Of a stretch of 64,000 nucleotides of DNA, positions 49,445 through 60,500 are shown one piece after another (position 1 is the stretch's first letter; every line of letters begins with the position of its first letter). The position numbers and the translations under genes were made by a program. Under the pieces are notes generated by a model. It was not told the origin of the DNA. It worked only from the letters and a program-made list of their open reading frames with translations, and did no database searches. Source of the stretch: Stropharia rugosoannulata (lineage: Eukaryota; Basidiomycota; Agaricomycetes; Agaricales; Strophariaceae); the NCBI GenBank assembly GCA_028532985.1, contig JANCIK010000010.1:1736001-1800000 (forward strand). The letters run 5' to 3'.

Positions 49445-49601
49445 ATCACCCGTTATCGTTTTCCTTCTTTTGTGAATCTCTACCTGTTTTTGTTACCACT
49501 TCCCTTTTTTCATTTTTTTTTAGTTTGGCTCGTCGCTCTATCCATCCAGCACATGCAATCCTTCACCTATCATTTTCACGTCTCAGTTGTCATTACCTCG
49601 C

Positions 49602-49645
49602 CTCTCAAGGAGGCACCGTTTATACAGTTACGAATTGCATGTAAT
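49602..49645 (+). repeat. copy 1 of a dispersed direct repeat
   Basis: It begins CTCTCAAGGAGGC and ends GAATTGCATGTAAT. Copy 2 shares the same 13-bp head and a 14-bp tail with one mismatch, with a less similar middle. Confidence 0.5.
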
Positions 49646-50149
49646 AGAAGAACGAACTCTGGGGTTGCATTGTCCATCAATATAACATACCTGTCTTTTC
49701 TTTTTCTTCCTACATTACCTCTCCATTACACACTGGAAATGATTCTTCCTCGCTCTGCTCAACACCACGCATATATTTGCCCACCCACCTGTATCCAATA
49801 TTATCGATCCCCGTGCCTTGTTCGTATTTTTCAGAATAGTTCCTTTCTTCTCAATAGTATATACTCTTCACCTCTCATTGACTGTTGCTCACTCCCGCGG
49901 TCAAGGTCTTACTCTCCCGCATCATCTTGATCGTCGTCGTCCCATTTCTTTCCAGGTGCGGTTGTTTCTTGTTTTCCCTTCAGGCTACTCTCCCTGTTTC
50001 TGTTTAAATTTTCTGTTCTGTTTCTGTTATCTGGTCCGTCCCTGTCCCTGGCGCATGCAGTTTACCTATCTAGATTCCTCACACTCACATCTCTCCTCTC
50101 AGTCCGGGTTCCAGTTTCAGGCTCGTCGCATATTGGTATCAATCATAGT

Positions 50150-50196
50150 CTCTCAAGGAGGCGCATCTACTGTTATGGTCATGAATTGCTTGTAAT
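50150..50196 (+). repeat. copy 2 of a dispersed direct repeat
   Basis: Head CTCTCAAGGAGGC and tail GAATTGCTTGTAAT correspond to copy 1, about 550 bp upstream. Possibly the trace of a local duplication of the KAP95 3' flank. Confidence 0.5.
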
Positions 50197-51094
50197 GAGG
50201 ATCGTCCATATATCACAGCTGTCGCTAATATTATTTTTTTCTCGCGTTCGGCCTTTGCTCTTCATACTTGTGCGCCGGTGTTGATCGAGGGTAGGCTGTT
50301 ATTTCTGAGGTCTTAGTAAGTCAGGTCAGATGGCTAGCGCACACTCGGAAGCGTCGCTGCTGCGGATAACTTGTCTCTAGGTAACCCCGCTAGGATCTAC
50401 TGATGGTGCTTGTTACCAGCGTTTGTTGAGAAACCCGCGTAAGTAATGCCCTATGTGAAATGTGTCTACGCTCCCTCACGAGGTTAAACAAGCGAGCGCT
50501 TCAGGTGATAACCAAACCTGTGCGGCTTGAGGACGGAAACTGCATGCTATAAACATATGCGGATGACATGTACAGTTGACCTGGCTATTATGAACATACC
50601 CTAGCAGTAATAAAGGCAGAACAGCCCTGGTAACATCACATTGTATACTTATTTTGATCCTGATATGACAAGGTTGAACGGGCGTTTAAGTCTCTAGTCT
50701 TCCACTGGTTTAGCTTGGGTTTAGCCGACTTGCTATTTCGCAAAGATAGTGTGACGCTGCGTAAAGCCGGCCCAGTCTGTCGCCCTGTTCAAACATTTGA
50801 TAACTTTGAGAAATGGATTGTACTTGAAGTCGTCCGAAGTGATATGATCGTCATTTAGTAAATCATCATAGTATGCCGGACAGCCAATGTCCAGTTGTTC
50901 GAGCTGCCTAGCGCCGATTATTCATTCAGAAATGCAGGAATATACAAATATGAAGCGCTGAGTTGTTTCGATGCTGTGCCGCTGTGTCAAGTGCAGAGAA
51001 GAGCGGAGGTGAGTCGGGTGCATTACACAATAGATGTGTGAGAAAATGGCACTTTCGTAGGTTTGACGGATACTACGCTGATGAGCATGCGAGG

Positions 51095-54000
51095 ATGGAA
51101 AACTCGCGTTTCTCTCGTTTCAAATTCGCCGCCAGCCCCCGCCCACCGCCGCCGCCGCCGAAGGACGACATCTACCAGCGTCCAAATCATTCCCAGCACT
51201 CCCTCGCCATAGTCGAGCCACCCGTGTCGCCCATGTCCCCGACCGCCCAGTACGCCCTCCGTCGCGCCAATTCACCATCGCCATCGCCCTTTTCTGCCGC
51301 AGAGAACAATTATGTACCCCCCACGAACTCGTCAACGCCATCCCTCCTCTCCCCATCCGCCGAAGGCGTCGTTACCACCCGCCAAACAGCGTCGTCCACT
51401 ACATCGAAGAACAAAGCACTGGCCTTTCTAAAATTCCCCAAACGCAGTCCACGTACGCCGCCAGCAGTCGCCGCCAGTAGCTCGTCTGTTATTGTTATTG
51501 GAAACCCCACCGAAGACGACCTGCCACCCCCGCCCCAGGAGGACCCTGGCATATCAATGCCCTGGAACTTCCAGGTGCGCATATACTCCATCTTTATTTC
51601 CCTGCTTTCTGAGGATTGTTTACATTCTTACAGCACAATATACATGTCGATGAAGGGTGTGTTTAAAGTCTTATAGAATTGCTAAGATTGCCGTGATTAA
51701 TCTAGCCCCTTAGATACGTCGGGCTTCCGCCTTCATGGTCCACTTCTCTCGCTTCAGCGGGTTTTACAGAGGAGGAGATAGCTGCAATTCAGGCCAGACG
51801 CGCCGCGGGGGTGCGCTCCCCGCCCGATATGCGCTACTTGTACAATGAGCGGCCGCAGAGTCCAGGAGTAACGACGTTTTCAGGTGTGCCTATTCTTGCG
51901 CATCCTCTCCCTCGTTCCACGTCTCTTCACCGGATAGCACCCTCTGCCAATGCGCAATCATCCAGTGCAAATTCAGTGCCGATTGAACCCGTCTCATCGC
52001 CGTTTCTTCCCCGTCCTGTATTGTCTAACATCAATACCTCAACAAATGTTGGAACTAGTTCGAACTCCTCAACACCTGTATCGACGCGAAGGCCACCTCC
52101 TCGGCGGAAGCCACCGTCACCCCTACCAGCCGATCTAGAAGACGAGGCTCAAAGGACTCATAAACCGGGTCAAGCATCTCAATCTACGATAGACCATAGC
52201 GAATCTGGCAGTTCGTGAGTTCTTCCGTTATCTATCTATCTATTACTCTGCACAAATGGCTTTTGGGAGAAATACATGCAGTGGATTATGCTCAGTGCAT
52301 AAGCAGATCCGAGAACGGCCTTTCAACGATCTTTACCGTGATCGTATATTGGATAACCAAATCACTCCTGGCGCACCTTTGATACTGACCAGTGGAGGTT
52401 ACAGTATCAAAACGCTGCTAGGCGGATAGATGGCACGGAAGTATATCATCATGAGTTGGTTGAAACTTTGGGTAGCCATTCACATGGCTTTGCACCTGAT
52501 GATTGGATGGAGACAATGCGCACGATTAGTTTGATCAACCGGTTCAACAGGCCATTGAACGGTGTTGTGCCTATTTCCCGCCGTCATTTTCTCTAATCCA
52601 TATATTCGTTCTCATCATTGAGTGACTGTGGGCTAATTAATACCGTAATAGTTCCAACCACTACACCATGGATAACACCACTACATCGTTTTCTGGTCTC
52701 AACGATTCATTCGCGTACAAGTATAATCCCGCCGACACTACTAATGGAAGCATAACCAATCCTCCATACACCCAGCAGGTATATTCAGACGACACCGATG
52801 ATGATACACCACTGGCGCGCGTACCGTTGCGACTAGGGTCTGAATCAGCGCTGTCGGCCGGCAGCTCCGTCAAGAATGCAATGGGTGGACCAGGTGGTAA
52901 CAGTCGATTCAAAGTAATGAATGGGGACAGCTCGGAGCGGGAGCAGCCGAGAGTACCTTTGGCTGTTGGTGAAACGTCGAGTATTGAAAACGGGCTGGAC
53001 TTGGACGGCACGGATATGGAGGCGGAGACTGATGAACAGCCGCGCGGGGCGGCGCCGAATGGGAAGGAGACGAAAGCGCATATGTGGGGCGCGAAAGTTC
53101 CGAAGTCCAAGTCAAAAGAAGGTTTGTCCGAGCCCATCGCACAACATAGCTCTGCGTCAGCATCGACCTCTGCACTGAGTCAAATGGGTACACATGCGTC
53201 ATCATCGTCGTCGACTTGGAAGACGAATGTTGTGAGCAAGGGCAGCACGTTCGTTGATGCGGTACGCGGCGGTGTGGCAGCACTGCGCAGCAGCGCATCG
53301 GCGTCTAGCAAGGAGGGGATGACGAGTGGGCTGAAGAGCACAAAGGCAAAGCTAGCGGCGTCTTTCAGGACCAAACGGCATGCAACATCGACGGAGGGCG
53401 GGGATGACGATGAGGCGGGGGATTCTGATGAAGAGTTCGCGTCGCTGCCGCGCGAGGGCGAGGAGAATGGGCCGCCAGTATGGCAAATGTATACCCGCCC
53501 CCGCGCAGGGACGGATGCGAGCGTGCGGAGTACAGAGAGCACAGGCAAGACGCAAGTAAAAAGAACGGCTTCGGTGCGCAGTCGGGACGGCGGTTCAGCG
53601 AAGAAACTCGACCCACTGAGGAGAAAGCCGTCGAATAAAAGCCAGCTCTCGAGTCAGAGCACGCCGAGTCTGCTGAATAGCCTCAAACAAAGCCGGAGTG
53701 GGAGCAGCCTGCGCTCGATAAGCAAGGGCCACCAGAAGTCGGGCTCGATGACTTCGCTGGAGAGCATTCCGGAAGCCTCGCCGCCTCCGTTGCCAACTGG
53801 GGCTGCTGCTACTACTACTCCGGGCGATAGCATTCTCGGGAAGAAGGCACCCGCACTGCCGCCTCGACTGTCGCTGCATCAGTACTCAGACAGCTCGGAT
53901 CTTTCGTCATGGTCTGAAGCACTACTCTCTGGTATCTCGTTATCAGCCGCTGGCAAGGATGTTGGTTTTGGGCTGGATCTAGATTTTTCGAACTTTAATC

Positions 54001-57000
54001 GCGACGCGGACGACAAAGCGCCGTCTAGTGCACCTTCAACTGCTACTAATGACGGCGGCTTGACCGCGAAGCCGTCTTTGTTCCACTCACAGGGCTCGTC
54101 GTCATCGTCCTCAAAATCGCTACCAGTTGTACAGAATACACCGTCGCAACATACGCCACAGCCAAGCCTGTCGTCGACACCGCCACAGCGCACTGTGGCC
54201 ACGCGAAAAGCTGGTCAGCCTATACCGAACTCCAAACCGCCGCCCCAGCGTCCGATACCCCCCATTGTTGCTGCTCCTCCTCCACTGCCGCTTCCTCCGC
54301 ATCCGTACGCCAACCCAGCCTTGTTGAGCAAAACAGCCAGTTCATCAAACGCGTCCAGTTCCACGAGTCTGAATGGGCGCTCGCGCTCAAACTCACGCTC
54401 GCGCCCTGCCGCGGTGGAGACAAGCAATCTTTCGCACGCCCAGTCGGGCTGGAATGACTCGCCCGCATCGCGAACCGGCCCCAGCGAGATGTCGAAACTA
54501 GTGCGCATCGTGCCATCGAGCTTCACGCCACCCATAAGCACTGTCATTACGAACATAAATAAGAACAAGCAGTTTCCCCTGTCAGTACCGCCGGAGGTGC
54601 CCTCGAAAGACGCATCGATGGCCCCTACGCAGGGCGGCCCTACTGGAGGAGCCGACAAGATGCTCAGCCCGCCGCCCAGTGCATGGTCCGCAGCCGCCGA
54701 CGGTGTCCGCTCGCCCGCGGGATCTTCTGTCGGTCCCGATTCGGCGCAGTTATGGAACGAGATTGAACAGATGATGGACCCGACGATGATGAGCTCTATT
54801 CCAGGCCTGCATCTGTCTGTGCTGCCACCTGGCGCGCAGGGCGTACTGAGGAGCGCCGGAGTGCCTGTGGGATCGAGCCACGCGCACGCGAATCAGGCCG
54901 GGGCGAGCCCGCTGCCGCTGGAACCTATTGCTCTGCCCGATGTGTCTGGCTCTGCGAAGGACCCAAAGACCGTGGGTGATCTCGTAGGACTTTCGCCGAC
55001 GTACTCTGCGGCTGTGACTGAGACGTTCTCGCCGACGCTGCCGTTCACGCCCGAGGAGGAACGGATGGAGGCGCAGCGCAGGCTCCTGGCCTCGGAGGGT
55101 GTGCTGGGCACAAAGCAGGCGGTGAAGAGTGAGCGCGGCAGGCAGGGGCTGGCGGAGGAGGATGAGGAGAAAGAGGCCAGTGATGATCTGAGTGACTACG
55201 GCGACAGCGGTGTGTATGACAGCGTCGACACTCTGCAAGTCTTACCGCCTTCCACTGGGTTCCGGTCGAGAGAGTCTAGCCGTGAGCGCGATGAGTATGG
55301 TCAGCATTTGACTGTGTCGCGCTCGCGTGAACGCGGTGCTGGCGACGAATTTTCTGGGCGCGACCCGAACCGCGACTCGAGCCGGAGCAGCACGTCGACT
55401 CTCACTGTCACGGCGCTGGCAGCGACCACTATCGTGCGGAACGTGTCGGTGGCCCGGCGGGTGGGCGCCTATGTCATCAACCGTGGTGAGACGTCTGCGT
55501 CGTCACCAACGACTAGCCTATCAGCCACGGACGCCAGGCATCCGCCGTCGCCACTGAGCTCGCATTTCGGTGGCACGAATAGCGAAGAGTCTGGGTCCGG
55601 CGACTCTGTATCCCTGAGCTCGCAGGAACAGGAACTCGAGCTGCAGCCGACGCCGACGACTACAGATGGCGGTATCGCCTCTCCGCTGCTGTACTATCTT
55701 GACGGCGCGCTCACGCCATCACCTACGCCCGACAAGATGGCTTTTGGTCAGCGTAGTCTTGCGTCCAGTGTCCCGTCGTATACGCGTGATCATGAGGAGG
55801 GTGACTACGAGCCACCTTTCCAAGGCTACCCTGATGAGGAGGAGATGGAAGCTGAGCTTGCCGCTGCCGCTGCCGAAGGGACTACTGTGGTGCGACCAAC
55901 TATTATCATAGGCGACGTACCTCTGGCAAACGGGGTGGTTCAACCGACGGCTACTATGAGCACCCCAGGCACGTCCACGCCACTTTCGCCTTACCAACAG
56001 TATCGTGGATGGCTTTCCGACGTTGTGGCACCGCTAGCGGAGTTTATTGATGACGCTGTCGAGCCGAGAGAGCACTATCTCGACTTGAACGAGATCGCTG
56101 AAGGCGAATCCGGCAGTGTCTATGCCGCCGTTCTCAACCCGGCTACGGCACACAAGCTGCGCTTGCCGCCACTGGTCAAAGCAAGAGACGCTGACGAGAT
56201 CCTGGCAAATAGAACAGTCTTAGTGGCGATCAAGAGCGTGGCTATCGTGCCGTCTGGCTCGCCTAAGTTGGATGACTTGCACAGAGAACTCGTACTCATG
56301 AAGGGACTCGTGCATGACAATATCCTAAGCATGGACGGTGTATATGTCGATCTCCGAGAAGACTCTTTGTGGATACGGATGGAGCTGATGGAGCGAAGCT
56401 TGGCCGATATTATTGGGCTAGTGGGCGATGGTCTGCAACTGCAAGAAAGGATAATCGCAAGGTTTACCAGTGATGTAAGTTTTCCCTCAGAGTAACTTTT
56501 GGAGTAGAATTGAAAAGGTGCCCTAGATCCTATTAGCATTGGAATACCTGCAGCATCACAATATTGCCCATCGTGATGTTCGATCCGACAACCTCCTTTT
56601 GAATAAACACGGGGTGCTCAAACTTGGTGCGTAACAGGGATTTCTATCTGTGTTTAAACCCTTCTAAGACTTATGATTAGCTGATTTTTCAAACGCCGTC
56701 CAAGTGCAAGCTGACGCTCCCATGCGGTCAGATGTTGTTGGGGTACCATTCTGGCAGGTAAGTCACCGAAGAGATTATAGTGAACTACTGGGAATTAATC
56801 ATATGCTTTCTGTCTACCAGGCACCGGAAGTCCGAAAGTGAGCACATACCCTTTTGAGATAAACCAGGCTACTAACAGCCTTTGTAGACCGCCTTATAAC
56901 TGTCTGAAAATCGACGTCTGGTCGCTTGGGGCTACCGTTTGGGAAATGGCGCAGCAGGATCCACCATTTGCGGACACGCATCAGTTCTCAGACAGATGGC

Positions 57001-57258
57001 CGCCTCTGCGGCAGCCAGAACTATTCTCACCTGCTTTCCATGACTTCCTTCGCAAATGTTCAGAACCAGCTGTATCCAGGCCTAATCCAAGTGATCTGTT
57101 GAAGGTTTGTTTTACACTCCTTATCTAAGATTGGTGATGTACTTAAAATCTTCTGGCAGACCTCTTTGGTTGTGCATAAGGCTTGCGGTCGCCAAGTCAT
57201 CGTGCTCCTCCTTTCACAATGCATGGCTATCGAACAAGCTCTCCAGGAAAGGGACTAG
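51095..57258 (+). CDS. PBD/CRIB-containing STE20-like kinase, polarity signalling
   Basis: Nine exons (introns 51575-51633, 51657-51713, 52215-52651, 56475-56526, 56627-56680, 56758-56820, 56838-56887, 57105-57159) give 1778 aa. The N-terminus MENSRFSRFKFAASPRP fits this Agaricomycete family. A p21-binding domain spans about 153-185: ISMPWNFQHNIHVDEG, then GLPPSWSTSLASAGFTEEE, read across a 23-bp exon. A 1270-aa Ser/Pro/Gly-rich disordered middle lies mostly in one 3.8-kb exon. The kinase (about 1478-1760) has LNEIAEGESGSVYAA, VAIKSVAI, AHRDVRSDNLLL (catalytic-loop Lys replaced by Arg1628), ADFSNAV (DFG replaced by DFS, 1644-1646) and a 17-bp exon carrying APEVRK. PBD domains bind GTP-Cdc42/Rac, so a role in cell polarity is likely. 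Whether the kinase is active is uncertain. Confidence 0.9.
52215..52651 (+). other. 437-bp intron with coding-like content
   Basis: The flanking exons join in frame (AGT TC | T TCC) if the whole stretch is removed, but it is six to nine times longer than every other intron here. It contains an open frame in another register (about 52356-52596) whose translation is not low-complexity: RRIDGTEVYHHELVETLGSH, then HGFAPDDWMETMRTISLINR. Another open stretch (52282-52435) reads HKQIRERPFNDLYRDRILDN. No single splicing pattern I tried joins these to both flanks in frame. It may be an intron that captured a fragment, decayed exons, or alternative exons. Confidence 0.6.
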
Positions 57259-57567
57259 GATTAAACAACCACATTATCTATAATTTTGCTTATCCGTCAT
57301 TTATCTATCTGCATATATCTCCTTAGTTATATACCCACCTTATGTAGGTATCCAATCTCGGGCATTGACTGACCGCGTTATCCTCATATCCCCCCATATT
57401 CCCCTTTGCTCTTAGTATGTTAGGTTTCTGGATACATTCATCTATTTGCTTTCTCATTCCATTATGACTTCACGGTGCTTCCCCGCTCTCTCGTTGGACA
57501 ATTCCCATACATCATAATACACTTATCCCTCATCTGTCATGTTATCTACAGCATACGAATCGAAATC
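57259..57567. other. convergent terminator region
   Basis: 309 bp between the stop codons of the PBD kinase (plus) and UTP10 (minus). It is T/C-rich and contains both 3' UTRs. Nothing else is visible. Confidence 0.55.
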
Positions 57568-60500
57568 TCATAGTCCATCTATTGTGCCAGCGATGGCTTC
57601 CACTGCATCCTTTAATTTGAAGGACTCTTTGACAACCAGGTCGTTTTCATCCTCTCCGCATTCTGCAATAAATGTAGCCGTCTCAGCCACGAATCCTGTC
57701 AAAACAATCAGAATCAGAGCTGCAACTAATATTCATATTTACTTACCAATTAGCTTGCTTCCACTTGTGCGCCACAATGATTGGGAAGAGGCCAGGGCAT
57801 TTATTCGCACGCGCGCGTCTTCCGAACGAGTATGCATCAGAATGCTTACGTTGACGCTCTTGAGGATAGTATCATCTACGACATTCTCTACCAAAGCAGC
57901 GAGGCAGTCTTGCAAATCCTGCTTGCCTTCGACGAAGTTCGCTTGTACACAGACTGCGATCTGTGCAGTGAGAGGTACGGACAGTTGCCGTAACTTGTCA
58001 TCGCGCCAGAATGCTATAAAAGTAGGTCAGCAAGACTATTAATACATCAGCATTGTAACGACATACCATTGTCGTCGAAGTTCAAGGAGCGGGTAAGAAT
58101 TTGGACTACTGACGACCAGAGTCCGAAATCATTGATATTAGATGTACTGAAAGACGTCAAGATCTCGCATAATGGACCGAGCAGGAAAGACATGTATGGG
58201 ACCATCAAACCCTATTCGCCAAAATTGATAAGATTCAGAGGAAAGGAGGCAAAGGAAAAACGAAAAGTACCTTGAAGTAGTCAAGGAGGTAAATATAGAG
58301 ATGCCCAAAGGTAGTCCTGCGTAGAATATCAGCTGACATAAAGTTAGAGTTAGATAAATGTGCTCTGCAGGGGGATTATCGAACATACTGGGGTCTTCCA
58401 CGAAAGCCCAATCGAAAAGACGGCGGAATAAGGGCTTGAAAGAAGTTTCATTCAATTTAACTGTGAGCTCCTTGAACGCCGTGATGACTCGTGATTGCGC
58501 CTATAGTTACGATTTTTACTATAAGAAATCTCGCAAGAAGGAAACAATATAGTTACCTCCTCATCGTTCTTCACGATGTCCAGAGCCTCTAAGAAGTTTT
58601 TGAACGCAACACGTAGGTGAGATAGTACTGTTGGCCGATCAGCATGCTGTAATACACGCGTAACGACTTCGAAGTAGGCAGATATCTTCGACTGCAGAAG
58701 ACACTTTAGGACATTATTTGATAATTGAATAGTTGCACCTACGATTTGCTTGGAAGGATGGAGAGATTTCCACAAATCAAGAGTAGTCGGAACAAGCACT
58801 TTAGCCGGAGCGCGCTTGCAAAGAGATTTCGCCAAACCGCCTAAGACTGTTCCCAATTTCGCCTCTGAAGAGAGATCGACATACAAAAGGATGATTTGAT
58901 TCACTTCGCCGCTCCCCCAGAAGGTGGGGATTGTAGAAAGTAGTCCGTTGAGGATGGCAAACGCATTGACGAATAAATCTGCAATATCGAAAGGTAAAAA
59001 AGATGATAAATATGCTGCAGCATTTATCATACCGCTATCTGCACCACGAAGAACTGTGATACTTTGCGAAACGATTGTTCTGAAGAAAGGAATTATGCGA
59101 GGCCCGAGTTTCACTCTGTATATATACTTTAGATTATGCCAGGAGATGATGCTAGCAAAAGACTCACGACATGGATGCAAGAGCAGCCAGAGCAGACTTT
59201 GACAACGCTGGATCATTAGCTCCGGAAAGAACGGTAGGTACAAGTTCAGTTAGGAGACTCTCTTCTCCTGCACAGACAGTAAATGCGATAGAATTGATAG
59301 CATCAAATGCGTGGACGATGACTTGACCGGCCTTATGAGTGGCAGTCAAGCGCTTGATTGATGACAAGACGTTAAGGACAGAGTTGGTCACTGCTTGACG
59401 AGCCTTAGCCGAAGCTTCCGGTAGTCTCTTCGATAGTAGCTCCAGAGCGCCTGCCTGTACCTGGAATCCAAGTTTTAAAAGATGAAAACTACATTTACGT
59501 AATAAACACGTACCTTAATATCTCCCGATTCCAACATTGTCCCAACTGATTGGATAAAGTTGACGACAGACATAGCGCTCAGAAGTTTGTTCAAGGTTGA
59601 TCGAGCAACCTGTGATATTTCTTCTAGTTTAGCAAGGTGTGCCGTGCCAGTCGATAACGTAGCCAGAGTTATAAGTTGAGCAATAACATTGCTGACGGAG
59701 CTCTCGTCGTTGCATGCCTTTGGTTTTAGCGCGTAGCCAATAAATATGATCAAAGACTGGGCCCTCCTGCGTAAAATGGTTGCAGATGAAGTAGAATGAT
59801 CACCATCCCTTCAGAGAAGGTGTTATAATCTGAACTTTAAGGCTCAACTGAGTGACGTACGGAGTTGTATCCAAGAATATTTGGACGGTTGATTTGGGAT
59901 CTATGACGTGTGTAACAATGCGTTGGCACTCATTCAATATCTCGGTAGCGATCTGTTGAGATCATGTTGATATATATTCAGAAATGCAATACTCGCGAAG
60001 AGACTCACATAGGCCTGCAATTCATAGGCAGTATGCTGGAAGACCGAGATAGGAAGAGATAGCGAATTTTGGATTTCTTCCGGCATCTGGCGAACGACCT
60101 TTCCGGCCGATTTCTCCAGTAAAAGCATACTAACTGCCGCTGCGTATTCTCGAGGTCCTAAAACATCTGTTAAATGTGCAAAAAAGCTGCAAATACACTC
60201 AGATTGTTACGGTGATATATCATAGTGCCGATGGGCTCTTACTTGTTACGCCTATGACGAGGAATATGATTGGCAGCATCCGTAAAGACGCGTAAAAATT
60301 CCCTTGAAGCAATATAGAGATCCAGAGGTTGAGAATGCGCTTCTTTTAATGACGACACCATGACAGGCACGATTCCATCAATGGTCTGCAAAAACAATGT
60401 CAAAATTTATGAAGGAAAATATATGTAAAAGATGATTACCTGTTGCACCACCTTGAAACTATAACTGTCGTCGCGATGGAAGACATTGGAGCCCATGAAA

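Larger units (their letters stand above)
49445..51094. other. gene-free interval with a duplicated motif
   Basis: About 1.65 kb between KAP95 and the PBD kinase, both plus. The left part is T/C-rich (3' UTR-like). It contains two similar 45-bp blocks (49602-49645 and 50150-50196). Frames at 49472-50195 are pyrimidine-rich and look non-coding. The frame 50963-51094 upstream of the kinase ATG is open but probably leader. Confidence 0.55.

Noticed and set aside
52282..52596. Extra exons between the CRIB part and the long exon of the PBD kinase
   Set aside because: Simple GT-AG combinations gave stops or frame breaks, whereas removing the whole interval keeps phase. Reported as a finding, not as exons.
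57539..58042. 167-codon plus-strand frame near the right end
   Set aside because: It is antisense to the conserved C-terminal exons of UTP10.
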